Shown one piece after another: positions 53,654 to 62,400 of a DNA stretch of 64,000 nt. Within the stretch, counting starts at the first letter, position 1. Each line of letters starts with the position of its first letter. The DNA comes from Paracoccus endophyticus. GTDB lineage: Bacteria > Pseudomonadota > Alphaproteobacteria > Rhodobacterales > Rhodobacteraceae. The position numbers were made by a program, and so were the translations under genes. The notes under the pieces are model-generated. The model had not been told where the DNA came from. It made no database searches and saw nothing but the letters and a program-made list of their open reading frames with translations. The stretch spans positions 372,001 to 436,000 of the forward strand of contig NZ_QLUV01000001.1 of NCBI RefSeq assembly GCF_003286075.1, given 5' to 3'.

Positions 53654-54403
53654 ATGGCCGCGGGCAAGGGCAACTCGCCCATCATCATCAAGCGGATCAC
53701 CGTGTCGGGCGGCGGCGGGCACCATGGCGGCGCGTGGAAGGTGGCCTATGCCGATTTCGTGACGGCGATGATGGCGTTCTTTTTGCTGATGTGGCTGCTG
53801 AACGCCACCACCGAAAAGCAGCGCCAGGGGCTGGCCGACTATTTCGATCCCACCATCCTCAATTCCCCGTCCGGTGCGGCCGGGGGAATCGACGGCGACG
53901 GACCCCCGCAGACCCCCACCGAGGCCGCGCAGACCCAGGATTTCGAGGCGACGGCCCGCGCGATCCAGAACCGGCTGACCGGCAGCGGCGCCGAATCGAT
54001 GCAGCGGGTGAACCTGCTGCGCCACGTCGTGACGCGGATGACCGACGAGGGGCTGGTCATCGAACTGGGCGACATCGTGGACGAACCCCTGTTCGTGGAC
54101 GAAACCGCCGAGCCGACGCCCGCGCTGCGCGAGCTGACGGCGATCCTCGCCGCGGTGCTGGGTAATGTCCGCACCCCGGTCGCGGTCGGCGGGCACGTGC
54201 GGGCCTATCCCGAGATGATGGTGGACAATCCGTCGTGGCCGCTGTCGGACGGGCGCGCGCATGGCGTGCGGCAGTTGCTGGCGCAGGGCGGCATGGACCC
54301 GGCGCGCATCAAGCGGGTGACGGCCCATGGCGACCGCCGCCCCCGCGACGCCAATCCGATGGACCCGTCCAACAACCGGGTCGAGGTCATTTTACTGAGA
54401 TAG
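53654..54403 (+). CDS. motB: Flagellar motor stator protein MotB
   Basis: MotB forms the proton-driven stator with MotA and anchors it to peptidoglycan. The 249-residue protein has a basic cytoplasmic N-terminus, then AYADFVTAMMAFFLLMWLL, the single membrane helix with the proton-binding aspartate, a plug/linker, and a C-terminal OmpA-like domain ending DPSNNRVEVILLR (peptidoglycan-binding NxxRVE motif). The start is a GGTGGCTG-preceded ATG. It begins the motB-flgE-flgK-flgL-flgI block; motA is not in the window. The 249-residue length is shorter than enteric MotB (about 308). Confidence 0.92.
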   Translation: MAAGKGNSPIIIKRITVSGGGGHHGGAWKVAYADFVTAMMAFFLLMWLLNATTEKQRQGLADYFDPTILNSPSGAAGGIDGDGPPQTPTEAAQTQDFEATARAIQNRLTGSGAESMQRVNLLRHVVTRMTDEGLVIELGDIVDEPLFVDETAEPTPALRELTAILAAVLGNVRTPVAVGGHVRAYPEMMVDNPSWPLSDGRAHGVRQLLAQGGMDPARIKRVTAHGDRRPRDANPMDPSNNRVEVILLR

Positions 54404-54423
54404 GCGGACAATCCGCTGGCGCG

Positions 54424-54438
54424 TTAGGGGGATGTTAA
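54424..54438 (+). promoter_or_regulatory. CtrA-like site upstream of flgE
   Basis: TTAG-N7-TTAA matches the CtrA recognition pattern TTAA-N7-TTAA in seven of eight fixed bases. It lies 50 nt upstream of flgE, just after the motB stop. CtrA controls flagellar genes in many Rhodobacterales, so the placement is sensible, but chance matches are possible. Confidence 0.45.
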
Positions 54439-54488
54439 GCCCTGCCGCGCACTCTGGCCGCACCAACGAACCAGTCAGGGTGACGTGC

Positions 54489-55805
54489 ATGTCGATCTCT
54501 TCGTCCCTCAACGCCGGTGTCGCCGGATTGGCCGCGAACGCCACGCGCCTGGCGGGCATCGCCGACAACATCGCGAACTCGGGCACATTCGGATACAAGC
54601 GGGTGAACACCGAGTTCGAGGGGATGGTGGTCACCGCAGGCCCTGCCTCGGGCACCTATTCGGCGGGCGGCGTCAGGGCGATCTCCTCGCGCGTGGTGGA
54701 CGAAAAGGGGGGGCTGGTCACATCGGCGAACGCGCTGGACCTGGCCACGGCGGGGCGCGGGATGCTGCCGGTGATGCCGTCGGTGCTGCTGGGGGCCGGG
54801 CTTGGCGACCGGCCGATGATGATGACGTCGACCGGATCGTTCCGCCCCGACGCCGAAGGCGTGCTGCGCACCGATTCGGGCCTGGTCCTGCTGGGCTGGC
54901 CGGCGAATGCGGACGGCACGATCCCGACCAGCAACCGCGATTCGGTGGGGGCGTTGCAGCCGGTGATCCTGAACGGCAACCAGACCTCGGCCGACCCGAC
55001 CACGACGATCAGCCTGGGCATGAACCTTCCGGCGGTGGACACGCGATTCGGCGCGGAGGGTGACGCCCTGAGCACCCGGGTCGAGTATTTCGACAATCTC
55101 GGCGCGCCCGAATCGCTGGACATCACCTTCACGCCGACGGTCGCCGGCGCGGTGGGGCAGTCGAACACCTGGACGATGGTGATCCGCGATTCCGCCATGG
55201 ACCCGGCCTCGAACGTCATCGGGGAATACACGCTGGTCTTCGACGACAGCCCCGCGCTGGGCGGTACGCTGGCGTCGGTCACCTCGGTCAGCGGGGGCGC
55301 GTACGATCCCGCCACGGGAACGATGGCGCTGACCGTCGCGGGCGGCCCGATGACGGTGGGGATCGGCCTGCCGGGGGACCGGGACGGGATGACGCAGCTG
55401 GGCGCCAGCTTCAAGCCGACCAACGTCACCAAGGACGGCTCGCCCGTCGGCAACCTGACCACCGTCGAGGTTGACGAGAACGGCTATATGCACGCCACCT
55501 ACGACACGGGCTTTGTCCGCACGATCTATCAGATCCCGCTCGTGGACGTGCCCAACCCGAACGGCCTGGTCGCGCTGAGCAACCAGGCCTATCAGGTCTC
55601 GCCCAGCTCGGGGTCGTTCTTCCTGTGGGACGCGGGCGACGGCCCCACCGGCGCTGTGATGGGTTACGCCCGCGAGGGATCGACCACCGACGTCGCGGCC
55701 GAGCTGACCGACCTGATCCAGACGCAGCGCGCGTATTCGTCCAACGCCAAGGTCATCCAGACCGTGGACGAGATGCTGCAGGAAACCACCAACATCAAAC
55801 GCTGA
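54489..55805 (+). CDS. flgE: Flagellar hook protein FlgE
   Basis: FlgE polymerises into the flexible hook that joins the basal body to the filament. The 438-residue protein begins MSISSSLNAGVAGLAANATRL and contains IADNIANSGTFGYKRVNTEF, the conserved flagellar rod/hook N-terminal motif. It ends in LIQTQRAYSSNAKVIQTVDEML, the matching C-terminal coiled-coil. Both terminal D0 segments are intact and the middle domains look complete. An upstream in-frame start would add 19 residues and is unlikely, because the chosen ATG fits the family N-terminus. Confidence 0.95.
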   Translation: MSISSSLNAGVAGLAANATRLAGIADNIANSGTFGYKRVNTEFEGMVVTAGPASGTYSAGGVRAISSRVVDEKGGLVTSANALDLATAGRGMLPVMPSVLLGAGLGDRPMMMTSTGSFRPDAEGVLRTDSGLVLLGWPANADGTIPTSNRDSVGALQPVILNGNQTSADPTTTISLGMNLPAVDTRFGAEGDALSTRVEYFDNLGAPESLDITFTPTVAGAVGQSNTWTMVIRDSAMDPASNVIGEYTLVFDDSPALGGTLASVTSVSGGAYDPATGTMALTVAGGPMTVGIGLPGDRDGMTQLGASFKPTNVTKDGSPVGNLTTVEVDENGYMHATYDTGFVRTIYQIPLVDVPNPNGLVALSNQAYQVSPSSGSFFLWDAGDGPTGAVMGYAREGSTTDVAAELTDLIQTQRAYSSNAKVIQTVDEMLQETTNIKR

Positions 55806-55838
55806 TCGGGGGGCCGCAGTCGCGCGGTGTAATCGGCC

Positions 55839-57296
55839 ATGAGCCTGTCGAACGCACTCTCGGTCGCCCTGTCGGGGCTGACCGCCGCCTCGCGCGGGAC
55901 CGAGGTGGTGGCCACCAACCTCGCGAACGCGATGACGCCCGGATTTGCCCGGCGCGAGCTGCACCTGTCGCCGCAGGCGCATGCCTCGGGCGGCGGCGTG
56001 CAGATCGACGGGGTCGCGCGGGTGATCCGCAGCGCCGTCCTGGCCCAGACCCGGATCGCAGACGCCGGAACCGCCCGCGCCGATACGCTTGCGGCGTTCC
56101 ACGCCACGCTTGCCGGCGCCTACGGGGTTCCGGGCGACGCCGGGGCGCTGACGGCCCGCCTGGCGGATCTGGACGCCGCCCTGATCACCGCCGCGGGCCA
56201 GCCGGAAAGCGAGGTCCGGCAGTCGCAGATCCTGTCCACCGCGCAGGCGCTGACCGGCACGATCAACCGCATCTCGGACCAGATCCAGCAGGCGCGCGGG
56301 GCGGCCGACCAGGCGATCGCCGCCGATGTCGACCGCCTGAATCAGGGGCTGACCCGCGTGGCCGCGCTGAACCGGCAGATCGCCGTGCAACTGGCCAGCG
56401 GCAACGACGCCAACGCCCTGCAGGATGCCCGCCAGACCGAAATCGCCGCCATCGCGCAGATCGTGCCCGTTCAGGAGGTGGCGCGCGAGGGCGGGCGCGT
56501 GGCCCTGTTCAGCACGTCGGGCGCGGTCCTTCTGGACAGCTCGCGACCCGTGAGCGTCGGATTCGCGCCGGCCGGGCCGATCACCCCGCAGATGACGGCC
56601 GGCACGCCCCCGCTGTCGCGCCTGATGCTGGACGGGGTCCAGATGACGGCGGGCCAGATGCGCCTTTACGACGGCGGGCGCCTAGGGGCCAACTTCACCA
56701 TCCGCGACGAGGCTGCCCCCGCGGCGCAGGCGGGCTTGGACGCGCTGGCCCGTGACCTGCACGACCGCCTGGCCGACCCTGCCGTGGACCCGACGCTGGT
56801 CGCCGGCCAGCCGGGACTGCTGACCGACGACGGGCAGATCGCCACGGCCGCAACCGAGGCGGGCCTTGCCGGTCGCCTGCGCCTGAACGCCGCGGTCCAG
56901 CCGGACCGCGGGGGTGCCCTGTGGCGGCTGCGCGATGGGCTGGGCGCGGCCGCGCCGGGCCTTTCGGGCGACTCGACCCTGCTTCAGGGGCTGCGGGGGG
57001 CGCTGGCCGGTGCCCGCACGCCCGCGTCCGCCGCGCTCTCGCCGGTGGCGCGCACCGCCGCGGCCTTGGCCGGAGAGCTGACATCGGGCGCGGCCAGCAA
57101 CCGCCTGGCGGCCGAAGCGCGGCAGTCGGCGGCAGGCGTTCAGTCCGCCGCGTTCGAGGCGATGATGCAGCAGGACGGCGTTGACAGCGACCAGCAGATG
57201 GAAAGCCTGCTTCGGCTCGAGAACGCCTATGCCTCGAACGCCAAGGTGCTTCAGGCCGTCGACGAGATGCTCCAGACGATCCTGAGGATGCCATGA
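55839..57296 (+). CDS. flgK: Flagellar hook-filament junction protein FlgK
   Basis: FlgK (HAP1) forms the first of two junction rings between hook and filament. The 485-residue protein begins MSLSNALSVALSGLTAASRGTE with NLANAMTPGFARRELHLS, and ends NAYASNAKVLQAVDEMLQTIL, the terminal D0 pairing helices. The stop overlaps the flgL start by 4 nt (ATGA), and flgE is 33 nt upstream, so flgEKLI is one operon. It is of the compact alphaproteobacterial size. Confidence 0.94.
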   Translation: MSLSNALSVALSGLTAASRGTEVVATNLANAMTPGFARRELHLSPQAHASGGGVQIDGVARVIRSAVLAQTRIADAGTARADTLAAFHATLAGAYGVPGDAGALTARLADLDAALITAAGQPESEVRQSQILSTAQALTGTINRISDQIQQARGAADQAIAADVDRLNQGLTRVAALNRQIAVQLASGNDANALQDARQTEIAAIAQIVPVQEVAREGGRVALFSTSGAVLLDSSRPVSVGFAPAGPITPQMTAGTPPLSRLMLDGVQMTAGQMRLYDGGRLGANFTIRDEAAPAAQAGLDALARDLHDRLADPAVDPTLVAGQPGLLTDDGQIATAATEAGLAGRLRLNAAVQPDRGGALWRLRDGLGAAAPGLSGDSTLLQGLRGALAGARTPASAALSPVARTAAALAGELTSGAASNRLAAEARQSAAGVQSAAFEAMMQQDGVDSDQQMESLLRLENAYASNAKVLQAVDEMLQTILRMP

Positions 57297-58306
57297 CCCC
57301 CAGTTCCATCGGCGACCTGACGCGCGCGACCTCTCTGCGGCAGGCCAATGTCCTGCTGAAGTCGCGCCTGAACACGCTGACCCAGGAGGCCACGACCGGG
57401 GTCAGGTCGGACATTCCCGCCGCGCTGAACGGAAACCTGGGCCCGCTTGCCCAGATCGAGACGCGGCTGACCAGCATCGCCGCCTGGCGCCAGAACGCGA
57501 CGGGCGCGGCGGCAGAGCTTGCCGGGCTGCAAGAGGCGCTGGGTGCGATCCAGGACATCACGTCAGAGATGGGACCGGTGCTGCTGGGCGCGGCAGGCAG
57601 CGCGGATGCCGCGACGCTGGACCTTCGCGCGGGGCAGGCCGCCGCGGACCTGCGGGCGGTGGCAGGCTTCATGAACGTCGACCTGGGCGGCCGGTACCTG
57701 ATGGCGGGCGCGGCGGTCCGGTCTGCGCCGATCGTCGATCCGGGCCGGATCCTGGCCACGGCGCGAACCCTCGTGTCGGGCCAGCCCGCGACGGCGGACG
57801 TCGTCGCGGCGGTGGATGCGTGGCTGGACGCGCCGCCGGGCGCCGGCGGATTTGCGGACGCGCATGTCCCGGGCGGGCTGGGTGGCCCGGCCCCGGTCGC
57901 GGTCGGGGCGGACACGATCGTTGCGAACCCTGTCACCGCCCTTGATCCTTCGCTGCGCGACACGCTGAAGGGGCTGGTCCTTGCCGCCCTGGCCGGGGAT
58001 GCGGGGCTGGGCTACACGCGCCAGCAGAAGGCCGACCTGATGGCCGCGGCGGGGCAGCGGCTGTCCGGGGGCAACCATCACCTGACCCTGTTGCGGGCGT
58101 CCGTGGGCCTGACGCAGGACACCGTCGAGCAGGCGGACACGCGCAACGGGGCCCAGCAGACCGCCCTGTCGCTGGCGCGCTCGAACCTGGTGGCGGCCGA
58201 CCCGTACGAGACGGCCTCGGCCCTGACGCAGACCGAAGGCAACCTGCAGACCCTTTATGCCCTGACCGCGCGGCTGTCGCGCCTGTCGTTGACGGATTAC
58301 CTATGA
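57293..58306 (+). CDS. flgL: Flagellar hook-filament junction protein FlgL
   Basis: FlgL (HAP3) lies between FlgK and flagellin. The 337-residue product is related to flagellin at both ends; the N-terminus has LRQANVLLKSRLNTLTQEATTG and the C-terminus LTQTEGNLQTLYALTARLSRLS. It is coupled to flgK (ATGA overlap) and to flgI (ATGA overlap). Recognition is firm mainly from context plus the terminal helices. Confidence 0.9.
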   Translation: MTPSSIGDLTRATSLRQANVLLKSRLNTLTQEATTGVRSDIPAALNGNLGPLAQIETRLTSIAAWRQNATGAAAELAGLQEALGAIQDITSEMGPVLLGAAGSADAATLDLRAGQAAADLRAVAGFMNVDLGGRYLMAGAAVRSAPIVDPGRILATARTLVSGQPATADVVAAVDAWLDAPPGAGGFADAHVPGGLGGPAPVAVGADTIVANPVTALDPSLRDTLKGLVLAALAGDAGLGYTRQQKADLMAAAGQRLSGGNHHLTLLRASVGLTQDTVEQADTRNGAQQTALSLARSNLVAADPYETASALTQTEGNLQTLYALTARLSRLSLTDYL

Positions 58307-59406
58307 CCCGCATCCTCCGCCTGACGCTCATCCTGCTGATGCTTCCTGCCCTGGGTCTTGCGGCCCCGGTCCGCATCAAGGACCTGGCGACGATCGACGG
58401 CGTGCGCGGCAACGACCTTGTGGGCTATGGCCTGGTCGTCGGCCTGAACGGCACCGGCGACAGTGTCCGCAACGCCCCCTATACCGGGGAGATGCTGGCC
58501 GGCATCCTGGAACGGCTGGGCGTCAACGTCACCGACGAAACCTTTCGGCCCAAGAACGTGGCGGCGGTCATGGTGACCGGCACGCTGCCCCCCTTCGGCC
58601 GCGCCGGCAGCCAGATCGACGTGACCGTCTCGGCCATCGGCGACGCGAAAAGCCTGCTGGGCGGCACGCTGGTGATGACGCCGCTGAATGCCGCGGACGG
58701 GCAGGTCTATGCCGTGGCCCAGGGCTCGATCATCGCGGGCGGGGTCTCGGCCCAGGGGGACGGCGCCAGCGTCGTGCAGGGGGTGCCGACCGCCGGCACC
58801 ATCCCGTCCGGGGCGCGGGTCGAACGCGAGGTCGATTTCGATTTCTCGACGATGGCCAGCTTTCGCATCGCGCTGCGCTCGGCGGATTTCACGACCGCGG
58901 CGCGGATGGAAAAGGCGATCAACGACGATCTGGGCGACGGCGTCGCGACGCTTCTTGATTCCGGCACGATCGCGATCGACTCGGCCAGCCTGGGGCGGGT
59001 CAACCCGGCCCGGCTGGTGGGCCGGATCGAGAACATCGCCGTGGAGCCGGAAAGCAAGGCGCGCGTGGTGGTCGACCACAAGTCGGGCACGATCGTGATG
59101 GGAGAGGATGTCCGCATCTCGCGCGTCGCGGTGTCGCAGGGCAATCTGACGCTGCGGGTCCGCGAGACGCCGATGGTGTCGCAGCCGAACCCGTTCGCCC
59201 CGGGAGACACGGTGGTGGTGCCGCGCACCGATGCGTCGGTGACGCAGGAACCCGGGATCGGCTTTGCCGAGGTCAGCGGCGAATCGTCGCTGTCCGACGT
59301 GGTCGCGGGGCTGAACGCGCTGGGCGTCAGGCCGCGTGAACTGATCGACATCCTCAAGGCTGTGCACGCCGCCGGGGCGCTGCACGCAGAGTTCGTTGTG
59401 AACTGA
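58303..59406 (+). CDS. flgI: Flagellar P-ring protein FlgI
   Basis: FlgI forms the periplasmic P-ring around the flagellar rod in the peptidoglycan layer. The 367-residue product has a Sec signal (ILRLTLILLMLPALGLA, cleavage near APVRIK), then RIKDLATIDGVRGNDLVGYG and LVVGLNGTGDS, a signature of the family. The C-terminus contains LNALGVRPRELIDILKAVHAAGAL. It is the last gene of the block and coupled to flgL. It is convergent with the glucan synthase gene, 78 nt away. flgA and flgH are not visible nearby. Confidence 0.96.
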   Translation: MTRILRLTLILLMLPALGLAAPVRIKDLATIDGVRGNDLVGYGLVVGLNGTGDSVRNAPYTGEMLAGILERLGVNVTDETFRPKNVAAVMVTGTLPPFGRAGSQIDVTVSAIGDAKSLLGGTLVMTPLNAADGQVYAVAQGSIIAGGVSAQGDGASVVQGVPTAGTIPSGARVEREVDFDFSTMASFRIALRSADFTTAARMEKAINDDLGDGVATLLDSGTIAIDSASLGRVNPARLVGRIENIAVEPESKARVVVDHKSGTIVMGEDVRISRVAVSQGNLTLRVRETPMVSQPNPFAPGDTVVVPRTDASVTQEPGIGFAEVSGESSLSDVVAGLNALGVRPRELIDILKAVHAAGALHAEFVVN

Positions 59407-59484
59407 AGGGCCGCGCACCAGCCGGCGTGCCACCCCCCCGCGTCGAACCTGCACGGCGGGGCGGCGCTGCGGGCGGGACCGGCG

Positions 59485-62400
59485 CTATGCCTGCACCGTC
59501 TCGCCCGGTTGCACAGGCCGGCCGTCGACGGTCAGCGCGATCTCGCCCGAGGGGACACGCACCGCCGCGATCTGCCAGCTGCGTCCCGCCAGCCGCAGCC
59601 GCGCGGTAAAGCCGGGCCAGTCCTGCGGCAGGCGGGGATCCAGCACGAATCCCTCGGGGCGACGGGTGATGCCCAGCAGCCCCTCGACCGCAGCGCGATA
59701 CATCCAGCCCGCAGAGCCGGTGTACCAGGTCCAGCCGCCGCGACCCAGCTTGTCGCGGTCGGCATAGACGTCGGCGGCCACGACATAGGGCTCGACCCGA
59801 TAAGTTTCGGCCGCGGTCGGGTCCAGCGCATGGCTGATCGGGTTGATCGCGTCAAACAGCCGGTGCGCGCGCGTGCCGTCGCCCGACCGGGCCAGCGCAT
59901 AGACCATCCAGGCCGCCGCATGCGTGTACTGCCCGCCGTTTTCCCGCACGCCGGGCGGATAGGACTTGATGTATCCCGGCTCGGCCGGCGTGTCGCGGAA
60001 GGGCGGCGTGAACAGCCGCATGACCTGGGCCCCGCGCACGAACAGCTGGTCCAGGGCCGCATCCACCCCCTGGCGGGCGCGGTCGGCCCGCCCTGCGCCG
60101 GAAATCAGGGCCCAGCTTTGCGCGATGGAATCGATCCGGCACTCGGCGCTTTCGGCCGAACCCAGCGGCGTGCCGTCGTCGAAATAGCCGCGGCGATACC
60201 ACGCGCCGTCCCACCCGTGGGTGTCGAGGGCGCGCACCACGTCCTTGCGGTGGGCCAGCCACGCCTCGGCGCGCGCCGTGTCGCCGCGCAGGCGGGCCAG
60301 CGGCGCAAAGGCCGCGATGGTGTCGCACAGGAACCAGCCAAGCCAGACGCTCTCGCCGCGACCCTGTTCGCCCACGCGGTTCATGCCGTCGTTCCAGTCT
60401 CCTCCCAGGATCAGCGGCAGGCCCCGTTCGCCGGTCCGTGTCACCGCCAGATCGAGGGCTCGCGCGCAGTGGTCGTAAAGCGCCGCCACCTCGCCCGAGG
60501 GCTGAGGCGGAAAGAAGCGGTCGTGCTCGCCGGGCTCCAGCGCGGGGCCGTCGATGAACGGCACCGCCTCGTCTAGGATCGCGCTGTCCCCGGTGGCGCG
60601 GACATACAGGGCGGTGATGTGCCCCAGCCAGACCACGTCGTCCGAGATCATCGTCCGCACCCCGGCGCCTCCGCGCGGCAGCCACCAGTGCTGGACATCG
60701 CCCTGCGGGAACTGGCGCGAGGCGGCGTTCAGGATCTGGCGGCGGCACAGCGCAGGGTCCTGCAGGATCAGGGCGCTGGTGTCCTGCAACTGGTCGCGGA
60801 ACCCGAAGGCGCCCGAGGCCTGATAGAACGCCGTCCGCGCGCGAATCCGGCAGGCCAGCGCCTGATAGGGCAGCCAGGTGTTGACCATCAGGTTCAGCCG
60901 CGGGTCGGGCGTGTGCACCTGCAGCGTGCCCAGCGTCTCGTCCCAGTCCTGCCGGGCCGCCGCAACCGCCCGCTCGGGCGCCTGCGGCGCACGCGCGGCC
61001 TGCAGCACCCCCGCCAGATCGGCTGCGGGCGCGTTGGCCAGGATCACGGTCGCCTGCGCCGTTTCCCCGGGGGCCAGGGCCATCGCCCAGCGGATCGCAA
61101 GGCAGGGGTCGCCCTCGGCGTGCAGCCCCTGGGCACTGCCGGGCGTGTGGTCGCGCTCGGTGGGGCCGACCGGATCGGCCGGCGCGCCGACGGGCCAGTC
61201 GGCCAGCGCCGCAGGGCGCCCCACCGGGCCGCCGCGTCCCAGGAACCCGGTGCGCGAGCCGCAGAACCGCTGGAGCGGCCGGTCGCAGGCCAGCGCCGTC
61301 ACCCGGTCGCCGAAATCCGTCGAAAAGGTGTTCTGTCCCAGCAGCGCGTCCAGGTCGCGGTCGAACCGCGTCTGCACCATCGGCGCGGTGCGGGTCCGGT
61401 CGCTGCCCAGCACCAGCTGGGCATAGGCGATGCCTTGCAGGTTCAGGCGCCGATTGGTGCGGTTCGTGACCGCCAGCCGCGTCAGCCGCGCCGGCCCGTC
61501 CGGGGACAGGGTCATCACCGCCTCGACCGCGACCCAGCCGTAATCGGCGCTGAAGCGGGAATAGCCCAGCCCGTGGGCAGCCTCGTGCACGGCCGTGGGG
61601 TCGGTGGACAGGGCCAGGAACGGCGTCGCCACCGCGCCGGTGTCGGGATCGTGGATCAGGATCGCCTCGCCCGGCGGGTTGCTGACCGGGTCGTTCGACC
61701 AGGGCGTGACCTGATAGTCGCGCGAGTTCACCGCCCAGGTGAAGGCCGCGCCCTCGGCCGAGACGTGAAAGCCGAAATCCTCGCGCGCGACGACGTTGAT
61801 CCAGGGGTGCGGGGTCTGGCGGTCCTGCGTCAGGCGCAGCACGTATTCGCGCCCGTCCGGCGCGAAGCCGCCAAAGCCGTTCCAGAACTGCAACGGCGAG
61901 GTCGAGGGCGGCAGCGGCGCGGGCACCACGGCCGGCGGTCGGGAACGCGGCAGCGCCGCCTGGGGCCGGCGGGGGGGCGAGGCCTCGCGCAGCCGGTCCA
62001 TCTGCTCGGACAGCTTGCCGTTGCGGGTGTGCAGCATGATGCGGGCCGCCGACACCAGCGTGTCGAAGCTGGCCTTGCTGATCTGGTCGCGGCGCACGGC
62101 ATGGACGTGGCGCGGCGCGGACGGGCCTGCGACCTGCTGGGCGGCGTCGCACAGCGCGCGGATCGCGTGCTGCAGGTCCTGCACATAGGACGAGGCGCGT
62201 TCGTTCAGGATCACCACGTCATGGGCCACGCCGCGGGCGCGCAGGAAGGCGTGCATCCGCAGGGCCTGGCGGACGATGGGCAGGTCCGCCTCGTCGTCGA
62301 TGCGCAGCAGCAGGATCGGATCGTCGCCCGAGATGCCCATGGGCCACAGCTCGGCCTGCGTCCCCAGCTCGGTCCGGCGCTTGGGGGTCGCGGCCATCCG

